Notes: a model not told the origin generated them from the sequence alone. Counted from the stretch's first letter, positions 46,687 to 56,130 are shown. The stretch: DNA of 64,000 nt from WLXB01 sp040221475 (GCA_040221475.1 JAVKEJ010000052.1:248001-312000), one strand, 5' to 3'. Translations and numbers: made by a program.

Positions 46687-48086
46687 TCTGATGGACCTTT
46701 GGGGCCCAGCATGAGTTTGGGGTCGACAAATTTGTCGAAATCTTCGTTAGATATGTATCCACTCTTTGTCGCAGCCTGTCTTAAAGTAAGCCCTTCTGCA
46801 TGCGCCTGTTTCGCAATCTCCGCCGCTCTATCATATCCAATATGCGGCGCCAGAGCAGTTACCAACATCAAAGAGTTCTCCACGTGGGCGGCGATCTCTT
46901 TTGAGTTTGGTTGAAGTCCTTCAATGCATCGTTCTGAAAAACTGCTGCAAGCATCACCCAATAGCCGTATCGATTGTAGCAGGGCAGACGCCATTACAGG
47001 TTTAAAGACATTCAATTCCAAATGACCGTGCGAACCGGCGACTGTGATTGTCGTGTGATTGCCCATCACTTGTGCACAGACCATAGTTATGGCTTCGCAT
47101 TGGGTGGGGTTGACCTTGCCCGGCATAATTGAGGACCCTGGCTCGTTTGCGGGCAAGTTCAATTCATTAAGGCCAGCGCGTGGACCGGAGGCCAAGAGCC
47201 GAATGTCGTTGGCAATTTTCATTAATGACACGGCAATCGTGTTAAGATTTCCAGACATTTCAACCAGCGCATCATGGGCGGCTAGTCCCTCAAAAAAGTT
47301 TTCTGCAGATCTAAACGGATGCTGCGTCAATTTGTTTAATTCCTCACAGAAGATTTTACTAAATCCCAATCTAGCATTTAGGCCGGTGCCAACCGCCGTG
47401 CCACCCTGTGCAATGGCGTATAAGCGAGGCAAAGAGTTTTGAACACGGTCTAGGCCAAAGCTGACCTGCGTCGCATACCCTGAAAATTCTTGGCCCAAAG
47501 TGAGTGGTGTTGCGTCTTGTAAATGAGTGCGACCGATTTTCACGATGTCTGCAAAGGCATCCGCTTTGATTGAGAGTGAATCTTGAAGCCGTTTCAGTCC
47601 GGGAAGCAGTCGTTCATGTGTCTCAATGACAGCGGCAATATGCATGACTGTGGGAAAGGTGTCGTTGGAGGACTGGCCTTTATTAACATGGTCATTCGGA
47701 TGAACCGGCGATTTACTTCCGCGGGCGTGACCAAGGATTTCATTGGCGCGATTGGCGATCACCTCGTTGGCATTCATGTTCGTTTGTGTGCCAGATCCTG
47801 TCTGCCAGACAACAAGAGGAAACTCATCATCGTGCTTCCCGTTTGCCACTTCCGAGGCCGCCTTTGCGATGGCATCGGCGATTTCATCTGATAGTTCAGA
47901 AAGGGCTTTATTGGCTTTTGCCGCAGCTTGTTTTTGAATCCCGAAGGCATGGATAATGCTCAGTGGCATGCGATCGGTGCCAATGGGGAAGTTTTCTATA
48001 CTGCGCTGGGTTTGCGCCCCCCATAATCTTTCAGCAGGGACTTCAATGGCGCCGAGACTGTCGGTTTCTGTGCGGGTCTCAAGCAT
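46683..48086 (-). CDS. fumC: class II fumarate hydratase FumC
   Basis: Iron-independent fumarase of the TCA cycle. The family signature GSSIMPGKVNPTQCE (about 315-329), HPNDHVNKGQSSNDTFPT and the GRTHLQDATPLTLGQEFSGY motif are complete. 467 residues. It shares an operon with an unrelated class I fumarase, with a small hydrolase gene between them. Confidence 0.96.
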   Translation of the reverse strand: MLETRTETDSLGAIEVPAERLWGAQTQRSIENFPIGTDRMPLSIIHAFGIQKQAAAKANKALSELSDEIADAIAKAASEVANGKHDDEFPLVVWQTGSGTQTNMNANEVIANRANEILGHARGSKSPVHPNDHVNKGQSSNDTFPTVMHIAAVIETHERLLPGLKRLQDSLSIKADAFADIVKIGRTHLQDATPLTLGQEFSGYATQVSFGLDRVQNSLPRLYAIAQGGTAVGTGLNARLGFSKIFCEELNKLTQHPFRSAENFFEGLAAHDALVEMSGNLNTIAVSLMKIANDIRLLASGPRAGLNELNLPANEPGSSIMPGKVNPTQCEAITMVCAQVMGNHTTITVAGSHGHLELNVFKPVMASALLQSIRLLGDACSSFSERCIEGLQPNSKEIAAHVENSLMLVTALAPHIGYDRAAEIAKQAHAEGLTLRQAATKSGYISNEDFDKFVDPKLMLGPKGPSE

Positions 48087-48098
48087 GTTTACGAATCC

Positions 48099-48725
48099 TC
48101 ATGAAGATAAGGTTTTGAGAAAAGTTTCTACAGCATCAGCGGCTTCGTTCCACGACTGTTCCTGCGTCCGACCAGATTTCTTCCGCGGTTTTAACGAGTG
48201 ATCACCGTCTTCCGACCAATGAAAGGTAATGGCTTTTGATAAAGAAAGAGCCGAAACAGTGTCATATGCCCCCAAGGTGTCGCGCGTGCCCTGGCAAATG
48301 AGCGTTGGGGTTTGGAGTGTTTTAAGGTGTTCTATGCGCGGCTGATCGGCCCGGCCCGCGCCATAAAACGGATACCCCAAGGCAATAACGCCGCGCACAT
48401 TAGTCGCGTCTGCAATCATAGTGGCCATGCGTCCCCCCATCGATTTTCCACCGATAATCAATGAGTCAGCGCCCAGATGATCAATAACGATCTGCCATGT
48501 CTCCAAGAGTTTCGGTTGCCGGTCCGGGGGCCGTTTCTTTCCTGTTGCGCGGCGGTGTGCCATGTATGGAAATTCGAAACGCACGCAGCGATGCCCTTGC
48601 TGTGCAATAGCTTTTGCAAACACATCCATAAACTCGGTGTCCATGGGGGCACCTGCGCCGTGGGCAAGGGCAATCGTTAGCGGCGCTGACCCTGGCCCAT
48701 CAACAAGAAGGTCAGGCAGAGGCAT
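48099..48725 (-). CDS. alpha/beta hydrolase (Tex30/KANL3-like)
   Basis: A 208-residue alpha/beta hydrolase. The nucleophile elbow is GGKSMGGRM, the Asp probably lies in CQGTRDTLG, and the His in EDGDHSLKP near residue 176. The early LAHGAGAPMD loop would form the oxyanion hole. Substrate unknown. It sits between the class I and class II fumarase genes, 3 bases after the former and 12 before the latter. Confidence 0.85.
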   Translation of the reverse strand: MPLPDLLVDGPGSAPLTIALAHGAGAPMDTEFMDVFAKAIAQQGHRCVRFEFPYMAHRRATGKKRPPDRQPKLLETWQIVIDHLGADSLIIGGKSMGGRMATMIADATNVRGVIALGYPFYGAGRADQPRIEHLKTLQTPTLICQGTRDTLGAYDTVSALSLSKAITFHWSEDGDHSLKPRKKSGRTQEQSWNEAADAVETFLKTLSS

Positions 48726-48728
48726 AAC

Positions 48729-50339
48729 TCAGATGTTGGCGAAGAAGTCGTTGCCTTTGTCATCACAAATGATAAAGGCTGGAAAGTTCTCAACTTCAAT
48801 GCGCCAAATGGCTTCCATGCCAAGTTCTGGGTATTCAAGCACTTCCACTTTTTTGATTGATTCTTGCGCCAATCTGGCCGCAGCGCCACCGATAGAGCCG
48901 AGATAAAAGCCCCCATGTGTTTTGCAGGCTTCAGTCACTTGCTTGGACCGGTTTCCTTTGGCCAGCATGACCATTGACCCCCCATTGGCTTGCAACAAAT
49001 CAACGTAAGAATCCATACGTCCAGCAGTTGTCGGTCCGAAAGAGCCGGACGCCATGCCGTCCGGCGTTTTCGCAGGGCCTGCATAATATACAGGATGATT
49101 CTTCATGTAGTCGGGCAGGCCACGACCTTCATCCAACCGTTCTTTCAACTTTGCATGAGCGATATCCCGCGCAACGATCATCGGCCCGGTCAGCGACACG
49201 CGTGTTTTGATTGGGTATTTTGAAAGTTCGGCGCGAATTTCCGACATCGGTTTAGTCAAATCAATGTTGACCACATCGCCAGGAAGCTTCTCATCCTTAA
49301 CGTCGGGCATGTACTGTGCCGGGTCTGACTCAAGTTGCTCAAGGAAAACACCTTCAGGTGTTATCTTCCCTTTGATCTGGCGGTCTGCAGAACACGACAC
49401 ACCAATCCCAACTGGGCAAGACGCCCCGTGGCGGGGCAGCCGGATGACTCGTACATCATGACAGAAATACTTTCCGCCGAATTGTGCGCCAATGCCAAGA
49501 CCGCGTGTGATTTCCAACACTTGTGCTTCGGCTTCTGTGTCGCGAAACGCTTGGCCGTGCGCACCACCCTCCGTCGGGAGGTCATCCAAGTACCGGGCGG
49601 AAGCCAGCTTTACAGTTTTCAGGTTGGCTTCTGCAGAGGTCCCGCCAATCACGATTGCGAGGTGATAGGGCGGACAGGCTGCCGTTCCTAACGTTTTAAT
49701 TTCTTCTTCGAAAAACTTACGAAGACCGTCAGGGTTCAGAAGGGCTTTTGTCTTCTGATAAAGGAATGTTTTGTTGGCAGAGCCACCGCCCTTCGCCATG
49801 AACAGAAATTTGTAAGCGCCGCCAGCAGTTGCGTATAGGTCGATCTGTGCGGGTAAATTATTGCCAGTATTTTTTTCTTCAAATAACGATACGGGAGAAA
49901 GTTGGGAGTACCGCAGGTTCAGTTTGGTATAGGCGTCGACAACACCAGCCGATAAGGCTTCTGCATCATTACCTACGGTCCATATGCGCTGACCTTTTTT
50001 GCCCATGATGATTGCCGTGCCGGTATCCTGACACATCGGCAGAATCATTCCTGCGGCAATGTTGGCGTTCTTTAGGAGTTCGAGGGCAACGAACCGGTCA
50101 TTCGGAGACGCTTCCGGGTCGTCCATTATGGCGCGGAGTTGAGCCAGATGCCCCGGGCGAAGGAGATGAGACACATCTCTAAACGCTTCAGCCGTGAGGC
50201 GGGTCAGAGCAGAAGGGTCAACCACCAGAATTTTTTCACCACGGAATGTATCTGTGGAGAGTCCGTCCTCGGTCAGTTTTCGATAGGGTGTTGAATCCGT
50301 TGAAAGCGGAAATATGTCGGAGAAGGCAGCGTCAAGCAT
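48729..50339 (-). CDS. fumA: class I (iron-sulfur) fumarate hydratase
   Basis: 4Fe-4S fumarase in which N-terminal and C-terminal domains are fused, as in E. coli FumA/FumB. Likely cluster cysteines lie in PMCQDTGTAI, GTAACPPYH and SCPVGIGVSCSADR. The C-terminal swivel domain has VSLTGPMIVARDIAHAK and SFGPTTAGRMDSYVD. 536 residues. Such enzymes are oxygen-labile. The adjacent class II enzyme would cover fumarase activity when the cluster is damaged or iron is scarce. Confidence 0.94.
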   Translation of the reverse strand: MLDAAFSDIFPLSTDSTPYRKLTEDGLSTDTFRGEKILVVDPSALTRLTAEAFRDVSHLLRPGHLAQLRAIMDDPEASPNDRFVALELLKNANIAAGMILPMCQDTGTAIIMGKKGQRIWTVGNDAEALSAGVVDAYTKLNLRYSQLSPVSLFEEKNTGNNLPAQIDLYATAGGAYKFLFMAKGGGSANKTFLYQKTKALLNPDGLRKFFEEEIKTLGTAACPPYHLAIVIGGTSAEANLKTVKLASARYLDDLPTEGGAHGQAFRDTEAEAQVLEITRGLGIGAQFGGKYFCHDVRVIRLPRHGASCPVGIGVSCSADRQIKGKITPEGVFLEQLESDPAQYMPDVKDEKLPGDVVNIDLTKPMSEIRAELSKYPIKTRVSLTGPMIVARDIAHAKLKERLDEGRGLPDYMKNHPVYYAGPAKTPDGMASGSFGPTTAGRMDSYVDLLQANGGSMVMLAKGNRSKQVTEACKTHGGFYLGSIGGAAARLAQESIKKVEVLEYPELGMEAIWRIEVENFPAFIICDDKGNDFFANI

Positions 50340-50396
50340 GGCCCAGCGTCCTCATCGGTTATGGTCATCACGTACTTAATGGTCTTAGTGATGAGC

Positions 50397-50984
50397 CTAT
50401 TTCTTTCGGAATGCGTCTAATGTGACCACCTTGCCCGACTCGTCCTCGTCGGTTGCTGCCTCTTGGTCCTCGGAGTCAGCAGTTTCCTTGCGCGCTTTGC
50501 GATTGGCTTTGAGTTTTTGTGTCACAGCAGCGCTGTCTATCGGGGCCACGTCAAAATCGTCATCTTCATCATAGTCGTCTTCATCCATGTCTGACGTGTC
50601 GTCGTCATCTTCAAACTCGACATGGAATTGCAAACCAAATTTTGCGTGGGGGTCAGCAAAAGCTGTGACGGCAGCGAAAGGCACGAACAGATTCTGACTA
50701 ACACCACTGAAACTGAGGGTAATACTAAAAAAGTCTTCTTCTACGGTCAGATCCCAAAATTGATGCTGCAGCACAATGGTCATTTCACTGGGATGCATGG
50801 CGCGCAATGAAGCCGCAATCCTGACACCGGGGTGCGTGGTGTCGAATGTAATATAAAAATGGTGCGCCCCCGGCAGTCCTTGTGCCTTGGTAATTTCGAG
50901 GGCCTGACGGAGGACACCGCGCAGGGCGTCTTCCACCATCCGTTCGTAGATCAGCGTTGTTACGGTTGGTTCAGTCACAGTCAT
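50397..50984 (-). CDS. sspB: ClpXP adaptor SspB (alphaproteobacterial type)
   Basis: Delivers ssrA-tagged proteins to ClpXP. The substrate-binding domain occupies residues ~1-120 (LPGAHHFYITFDTTHPGVRI, MTIVLQHQFWDL, FSGVSQNLFVPF). A very acidic linker follows, and then a basic and acidic tail ending VVTLDAFRKK, the expected ClpX-docking peptide. The ATG at 50984 gives 195 residues; a longer frame reading upstream runs into the tmRNA gene and is rejected. It lies about 130 bases downstream of ssrA on the same strand. Confidence 0.92.
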   Translation of the reverse strand: MTVTEPTVTTLIYERMVEDALRGVLRQALEITKAQGLPGAHHFYITFDTTHPGVRIAASLRAMHPSEMTIVLQHQFWDLTVEEDFFSITLSFSGVSQNLFVPFAAVTAFADPHAKFGLQFHVEFEDDDDTSDMDEDDYDEDDDFDVAPIDSAAVTQKLKANRKARKETADSEDQEAATDEDESGKVVTLDAFRKK

Positions 50985-51111
50985 TTCGAATCTAAAGATA
51001 GAGGTGAAAACGAATCGGACCCTATTTTGGCGGGCAAGCGGACATGGTTCAATGGCTGGTTCAGTTTTTTTGACGTTCTTTTGGCAGTAGCGTGCTGCGA
51101 CGACGAGTCGC

Positions 51112-51400
51112 AAGAAGTGGGGGGCTTCTGTTGCCCGGTGCCCCCCGAACCGCGCTTGCCTCAATTAAGCGGCAGCGGCGTACGCAACGTTATCGTTGGC
51201 ACTTTTCAAAATGGCCCGATGTCGGTGGTACCATGCCGAGAACAGCTACTATCTTTACCACGCGCGTCGATCCTGTTTCGCCCCCAAAATCAGCCAAAAC
51301 CTTATCAAAATGGCTAGGTATGGTGGAGGCGCCGGGTACTGCCCCCGGGTCCGCAGCGATTATTTCATAGCAGGTTTAGCGCCATAGTCGCCGAAGCGAC
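51112..51400 (-). ncRNA. ssrA: circularly permuted two-piece tmRNA (alphaproteobacterial ssrA)
   Basis: On the minus strand the acceptor piece comes first: a 5' hairpin GTCGC-TTCG-GCGAC (51387-51400), a T-arm CCGGG/CCCGG, and CGCCTCCACCA with the encoded CCA ending at 51321. After a ~35-base spacer the coding piece starts at 51285 with GGGGGCGAAACAGGATCGACG. GGGGGCG pairs with CGCCTCC to make the acceptor stem. The tag frame at 51165-51200 reads ANDNVAYAAAA then TAA. A terminal helix GGGGGGC/GCCCCCC sets the 3' end near 51115. Outer ends are approximate. Confidence 0.93.
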
Positions 51401-51406
51401 ATTTAC

Positions 51407-51412
51407 AATATA
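51407..51412 (-). promoter_or_regulatory. -10 element of the ssrA promoter
   Basis: TATATT on the minus strand lies 7 bases before the 5' hairpin of the tmRNA acceptor piece. No convincing -35 is seen at 15-19 bases upstream. Confidence 0.45.
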
Positions 51413-51497
51413 ATGCGTCTTGGGCGTTTTTGCTATGCTTTGACTTATTCGACAGCCAAAGCTTGTTCTCCGCTCCAGCACGGCTATAAATTCGCTG

Positions 51498-52292
51498 ATG
51501 CAACAATACCTTGATCTCATGCGCCATGTTCTTGAACATGGCGAAAAAAAAGAAGACCGAACCGGGACGGGTACGCGTTCTGTGTTCGGCTATCAGATGC
51601 GATTCGATCTATCCCAGGGCTTCCCAGCGGTGACGACGAAAAAACTACATCTGCGCTCCATTATTTACGAACTGCTGTGGTTTCTGCGCGGCGATACCAA
51701 TATTGGCTATCTCAAAGATCACAAAGTTTCGATTTGGGATGAGTGGGCTGATGAAAAAGGCGACCTTGGACCTGTCTACGGATATCAATGGCGCTCTTGG
51801 CCAAACCCTAAAGGGGGCACCATTGATCAGATCGACAAACTTCTAACCAGCCTCAAAAATAATCCTGACTCTCGCCGCCATATGGTGACGGCGTGGAATC
51901 CAGCGGATGTAGACTCAATGGCCCTGCCGCCGTGCCATTGTTTATTTCAGTTCTATGTCGCAAACGGGCGTCTGTCGTGCCAGTTATATCAGCGCAGTGC
52001 AGACATATTTCTCGGCGTTCCGTTTAATATTGCCTCGTACGCGCTTTTAACTCTTATGGTTGCTCAAGTCACAGGATACGAGCCCGGTGATTTTGTTCAT
52101 ACGTTCGGGGATGCTCACTTGTATTCAAATCACATGGAGCAGGCTAAGACCCAACTTGGAAGAACACCTCGGCCATTGCCTGTTATGCGATTGAATCAAA
52201 ATGTGACCGATTTGTTTGCCTTTGACTTCAAAGATTTTGAGCTTGTTGGCTATGACCCACATCCACACATTTCTGCACCGGTCGCGGTTTAA
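51498..52292 (+). CDS. thyA: thymidylate synthase ThyA
   Basis: Makes dTMP from dUMP using methylenetetrahydrofolate. The catalytic Cys146 is in LPPCHCLFQF. The phosphate-binding RTGTGTRSVFG near the N-terminus and the folate-site C-terminus (HPHISAPVAV) are intact. 264 residues, the E. coli length. No clear Shine-Dalgarno precedes the ATG. folA follows after 11 bases and regenerates the oxidised folate cofactor that ThyA produces. Confidence 0.97.
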   Translation: MQQYLDLMRHVLEHGEKKEDRTGTGTRSVFGYQMRFDLSQGFPAVTTKKLHLRSIIYELLWFLRGDTNIGYLKDHKVSIWDEWADEKGDLGPVYGYQWRSWPNPKGGTIDQIDKLLTSLKNNPDSRRHMVTAWNPADVDSMALPPCHCLFQFYVANGRLSCQLYQRSADIFLGVPFNIASYALLTLMVAQVTGYEPGDFVHTFGDAHLYSNHMEQAKTQLGRTPRPLPVMRLNQNVTDLFAFDFKDFELVGYDPHPHISAPVAV

Positions 52293-52303
52293 AGGGCAGA
52301 ACG

Positions 52304-52831
52304 ATGGTCGCGTCAAAGATTAAACTTTGCCTCATTATGGCTCGCGCTGAGAATGGAACGATCGGTGCGGATAACGCATTGCCCTGGCATATTTCAGCGG
52401 ATTTGAAGAACTTCAAACAGCTGACGATGGGCAAACCTGTCGTTATGGGGCGCAAGACTTTTGAGTCTATTGGTAAACCCTTGAAGGGTCGACCGAATAT
52501 CGTGATCACCCGTCAAGCTGGATGGTCTGCGGCCGGGGTCACCGTTTGCAATGAAATTAAAGAAGCAGTGCAAAAAGCCAAAACGCAGGCGGCAACGGAT
52601 AGCGTTGATGAAGTCATGGTCATCGGCGGCGCTGAAATTTATGCCCGCCTCATAAACGAAGCCGATCGCATTTATCTCACAGAAGTGCATCGACAGTTCG
52701 ATGGGGATGCTTGGTTTATGGCACCCGACAAAACCCAGTGGAAAGAAATTTCCCGTGAGCGTTTTGCGCCAGATGACGAGGGTGGCCCATCATATAGTTT
52801 TGTAGTGCTAGACCGCCGGGCCAACACTTAA
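52304..52831 (+). CDS. folA: dihydrofolate reductase FolA
   Basis: Reduces dihydrofolate to tetrahydrofolate with NADPH. Visible family blocks are ENGTIGADNALPWHISADLK (substrate site with Asp near 33), VVMGRKTFESIG (cofactor loop), GRPNIVITR and VMVIGGAEIYARLI. 175 residues. Convergent with mrp, 15 bases away. Confidence 0.96.
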   Translation: MVASKIKLCLIMARAENGTIGADNALPWHISADLKNFKQLTMGKPVVMGRKTFESIGKPLKGRPNIVITRQAGWSAAGVTVCNEIKEAVQKAKTQAATDSVDEVMVIGGAEIYARLINEADRIYLTEVHRQFDGDAWFMAPDKTQWKEISRERFAPDDEGGPSYSFVVLDRRANT

Positions 52832-52846
52832 ATACGTTGCTGTTAG

Positions 52847-53944
52847 CTATCCCATTGAGATATTTGGGGCTGCTCTTTTGGGGCTCTTTGTTAGCTTTTC
52901 CGATAGTTTTACAGCAATGTCGAGGTAGGCTTTGCTGTAAGCGCTTTCTGGCTCAGAAACGACAATAGGGGTGCCTTCATCGGAAGTTTCCCTGATGCGA
53001 ATATCTAGAGGAATTTCGCCAAGCACATCTGCATTCAGCTCAGCTGCTGCCTTTTTTGCGCCGCCAGAACTGAAAATATCGTCACGATGCCCACACGAGG
53101 GACAGATATAATGGCTCATGTTTTCAATGACGCCAAGGATCGGAACTTCGACACGTTTAAACATGTTGAGGCCCTTGCGGGCATCTAGCAGCGCTATATC
53201 CTGGGGTGTTGATACAATAACGGCACCGGACAAAGGCACGCGCTGAGACATGGTCAGTTGAGTGTCGCCGGTGCCCGGCGGCATATCGATGATCATGACG
53301 TCGATGTCACCCCATTCAACATCTTTAAGCATTTGTTCCAGGGCACCCATGACCATAGGGCCGCGCCATATGATCGGATCATCTTCTGCGATCATGAAGC
53401 CAATCGACATGACTTTCACGCCATGATTCTCAAGTGGGTAGACTTTGCGTCCGTCTGAATGCGGCTTTTTACCAGACAATCCCATCATGCGCGGCATCGA
53501 GGGGCCAAAGATGTCCGCATCAAACAAGGCGACGCGTTTTCCTAATTTGACTAGCGCCACAGCTAGATTGGCTGCGGTTGTTGATTTGCCAACACCGCCT
53601 TTTCCGGACGCTACGGCCACAATGGCGGCGATGCCAGGCAGTTCCAAACGATCCCGACCACTTCCGCTCTTGGCTTGAGGAGTTTTGCTGGCCGGTTTTT
53701 CTGCTGTTAACACGACTGTCGCGGAAATAACGCCTGGTAAATCGTGAACGGCTTTTTCTGCGTTAGCCCTTACAGGTTCCAGTTTGGGACCAAGATCTGG
53801 AGGGACCTGCAGGCTAAAGGCGACGTGTCCTTCTTTAATCACAATGTCTTGAACCCAGCCCCGCGCAACTACATCCAAACCGCCTGTACCTGAGTCCACA
53901 GCGCTAAGGGCTTCAATAATTTGATCTTTTGTCACGTCTGGCAC
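52847..53944 (-). CDS. Mrp/ApbC-family Fe-S cluster carrier ATPase
   Basis: P-loop ATPase of the Mrp/NBP35 family that carries Fe-S clusters to target proteins. An N-terminal MIP18/DUF59 domain (about 1-90), the deviant Walker A ASGKGGVGKST at about 112-122, and the CxxC cluster site in YICPSCGH are seen. The GTG at 53944 with GGAGG eight bases upstream gives 365 residues. A start at 54130 would add 62 residues without family resemblance. It is divergent from hflK. Confidence 0.93.
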   Translation of the reverse strand: MPDVTKDQIIEALSAVDSGTGGLDVVARGWVQDIVIKEGHVAFSLQVPPDLGPKLEPVRANAEKAVHDLPGVISATVVLTAEKPASKTPQAKSGSGRDRLELPGIAAIVAVASGKGGVGKSTTAANLAVALVKLGKRVALFDADIFGPSMPRMMGLSGKKPHSDGRKVYPLENHGVKVMSIGFMIAEDDPIIWRGPMVMGALEQMLKDVEWGDIDVMIIDMPPGTGDTQLTMSQRVPLSGAVIVSTPQDIALLDARKGLNMFKRVEVPILGVIENMSHYICPSCGHRDDIFSSGGAKKAAAELNADVLGEIPLDIRIRETSDEGTPIVVSEPESAYSKAYLDIAVKLSEKLTKSPKRAAPNISMG

Positions 53945-54112
53945 CCTTGAAACCTCCAATTTATCAACCGATATGTACTTTTGTGGTCTAGACTCATCAA
54001 GACCAGTCCGGGGCTCGCGTTGCGCCTCCCGGGCACATGTCATATAAGGCCGTAGCACTTGATTTTCGGTCGCCAATGATATGGCAGACCAATGACAGGA
54101 AGGGATACTCCA

Positions 54113-55258
54113 GTGTTCTGGAAACAACAAGGTAGCGGCCCATGGGGCGGTGGCGGATCAGGCGGCCCGTGGGGCGGCAAGGGCGGCAAAGGCGGTCGCG
54201 GCGGAAATGGCGGCGGTGATGGGGGAGGTTCCTGGGGCGGCGGCCAACCGCCACCGGATTTGGAAGAGCTCTTAAAGCGCAGCCAAGATCGGGTAAAGCA
54301 ATTCATACCGGGCGGTATGGGCTCATCACGCGGGATATTGATCGTGATTGCTGCTGTCCTGGTTATCTGGGGTGCAAGCGGTTTTTATCGGGTGCAACCA
54401 GATGAACAAGGTGTCGAACTCTTATTCGGTAGTTATGTCAAAACCACACAACCCGGCCTAAATTATTGGTTTCCAGGCCCGGTCGGTGAAGTCCAGACGC
54501 CGAAAGTGACTTTGACCAATCAAATCACTGTTGGGTTTAGAGGCGTTCCTAACACAACCAACCTGCGTGATGTGCCTGCCGAGAGCCTCATGCTTACAGG
54601 TGATGAGAACATCGTTGATGTTGACTTTGTGGTGCAGTGGCGCATTCGAGATGCAGGAGATTTTCTGTTCAACATTCGTGCGCCAGAGCAAACTGTTAAG
54701 CTCGCTGCCGAGAGCGCCATGAGAGAAGTGGTTGGTCAAAACACTTTGGACTTTGTCACCACTGGCGGTCGTGAAGTTGTTGGCCAAACCGCACAGACGG
54801 TTTTACAGGAAATTCTTGATAGCTATGGTTCTGGTATCAGTATTCTTGAAATCAGAGTGCAGGGTGCCAACCCTCCTCCAGAAGTGATCGACGCGTTTAA
54901 CGACGTACAGCGTGCCAATCAGGACCAAGAACGTTTGCGTAATGAGGCTACTGCCTACCGGAACGATATCGTTCCGCGCGCCAAGGGTGAAGCCTCCCGC
55001 ATGATTGAAAACGCATCAGCTGAAAAAGAAAAGCTGATTCGTGAGGCCCAGGGTGCCGCACAACGCTTTGATGCCTTCTATGAGACTTATCGTAACAATA
55101 AGGACGTGACGTCACGGCGTCTGTATCTGGAAGCGATGCAAGAGGTGTTCAGTAAGTCAGAAAAGGTCATCATGGATGACAACGGACAAGGCAACGGCGT
55201 TGTTCCCTATTTGCCGTTGAATCAATTGCAGCGTGCTCGTGATGGAGGAACAAACTAA
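54113..55258 (+). CDS. hflK: FtsH protease modulator subunit HflK
   Basis: Membrane SPFH/band-7 protein that with HflC cages the FtsH protease. A Gly/Trp-rich N-terminus (GSGPWGGGGSGGPWGG), one transmembrane helix (about 76-94), a band-7 domain (VELLFGSYVKTTQPGLNYWF) and a long coiled-coil C-terminus are seen. I favour the GTG at 54113, which has GGAAGG nine bases upstream and gives the short start typical of HflK. An in-frame ATG at 54092 would add seven residues. The stop overlaps the hflC start (TAATG). Confidence 0.93.
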   Translation: MFWKQQGSGPWGGGGSGGPWGGKGGKGGRGGNGGGDGGGSWGGGQPPPDLEELLKRSQDRVKQFIPGGMGSSRGILIVIAAVLVIWGASGFYRVQPDEQGVELLFGSYVKTTQPGLNYWFPGPVGEVQTPKVTLTNQITVGFRGVPNTTNLRDVPAESLMLTGDENIVDVDFVVQWRIRDAGDFLFNIRAPEQTVKLAAESAMREVVGQNTLDFVTTGGREVVGQTAQTVLQEILDSYGSGISILEIRVQGANPPPEVIDAFNDVQRANQDQERLRNEATAYRNDIVPRAKGEASRMIENASAEKEKLIREAQGAAQRFDAFYETYRNNKDVTSRRLYLEAMQEVFSKSEKVIMDDNGQGNGVVPYLPLNQLQRARDGGTN

Positions 55259-56130
55259 TGAAGTCAGGAAAACTTCTCGCACTTGGTGTCATTGTTCTGG
55301 TTGGTGCCATAGCTCTGACGGGTACTCTTTTTACGGTTCATCAAACGCAACAGGCCATTGTACTGCAATTGGGTGAAACTAAACGTGTGATTGTTGAGCC
55401 AGGGCTACATTTCAAAATACCGCTCGTGCAGAACGTTGTTTACTACGATAATCGTGTTCTTGATCTTGATCCGCCGAGCCAAGAAATGCCGCTGGTGAAT
55501 CAACTGCGTGTTATCGTTGATGCATTTGCGCGGTATAAAATTGTTGACCCCCTTAAATTCTATCAAGCAGTCAGAACGGAAATTGGGTTTCGTGACCGCT
55601 TTGGTACAATTTTAAACGGTAGCGTTCGCGATGCGCTAGGTCAGGCGCAATTGTCTGACTTGCTGACGGATAAACGTGTTGAGGTCATGCAAGAGATTAC
55701 GCGCGGTGTTAGCCGCCGTGCGCCCGAGTTTGGAGTCGAAGTGGTTGATGTCCGCATTGGTCGCACTGATCTTCCGCCTGAAACCAGCCAGTCAGTTTAC
55801 AACCGGATGCGCTCAGATCGTATTGCGCAGGCCGCTCTATTAAGAGGCCAGGGGCAGGAGACCAAAGCTCGTATTGAAGCTGAAGCTGACCGTGAGCGAA
55901 CCATTATTCTAGCTGATGCTGAACGAGAGGCTCAAATTCAACTCGGTCAAGGCGAAGCGGAAAGTCGTCGTGTACTTAATGAGGCCCATGGCAAGGACCC
56001 TGAATTTTATGGGTTTATGCGGTCTATGGAAGCTTACAAGGGCTCCCTTGTGGAGGGGACAACGATGATCTTAAGTCCTGACTCCGAGTTCTTCCGATTT
56101 TTCGATACACTGCCTGCTGCTCGCGATTAA
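55258..56130 (+). CDS. hflC: FtsH protease modulator subunit HflC
   Basis: Partner of HflK. N-terminal transmembrane helix (LLALGVIVLVGAIALTGTLF, about 5-24), then an SPFH domain (QQAIVLQLGETKRVIVEPGL, LRVIVDAFARYKIVDPLKF) and an Ala/Glu/Arg-rich coiled coil (EAEADRERTIILADAEREAQ). 290 residues. Translation is coupled to hflK through a one-base overlap, and a long hairpin follows the stop. Confidence 0.95.
   Translation: MKSGKLLALGVIVLVGAIALTGTLFTVHQTQQAIVLQLGETKRVIVEPGLHFKIPLVQNVVYYDNRVLDLDPPSQEMPLVNQLRVIVDAFARYKIVDPLKFYQAVRTEIGFRDRFGTILNGSVRDALGQAQLSDLLTDKRVEVMQEITRGVSRRAPEFGVEVVDVRIGRTDLPPETSQSVYNRMRSDRIAQAALLRGQGQETKARIEAEADRERTIILADAEREAQIQLGQGEAESRRVLNEAHGKDPEFYGFMRSMEAYKGSLVEGTTMILSPDSEFFRFFDTLPAARD

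Noticed and set aside
51092..51387. Open frames on the plus strand, and the N-terminal extension of sspB on the minus strand
   Set aside because: The interval is the permuted tmRNA gene; codons there are incidental.
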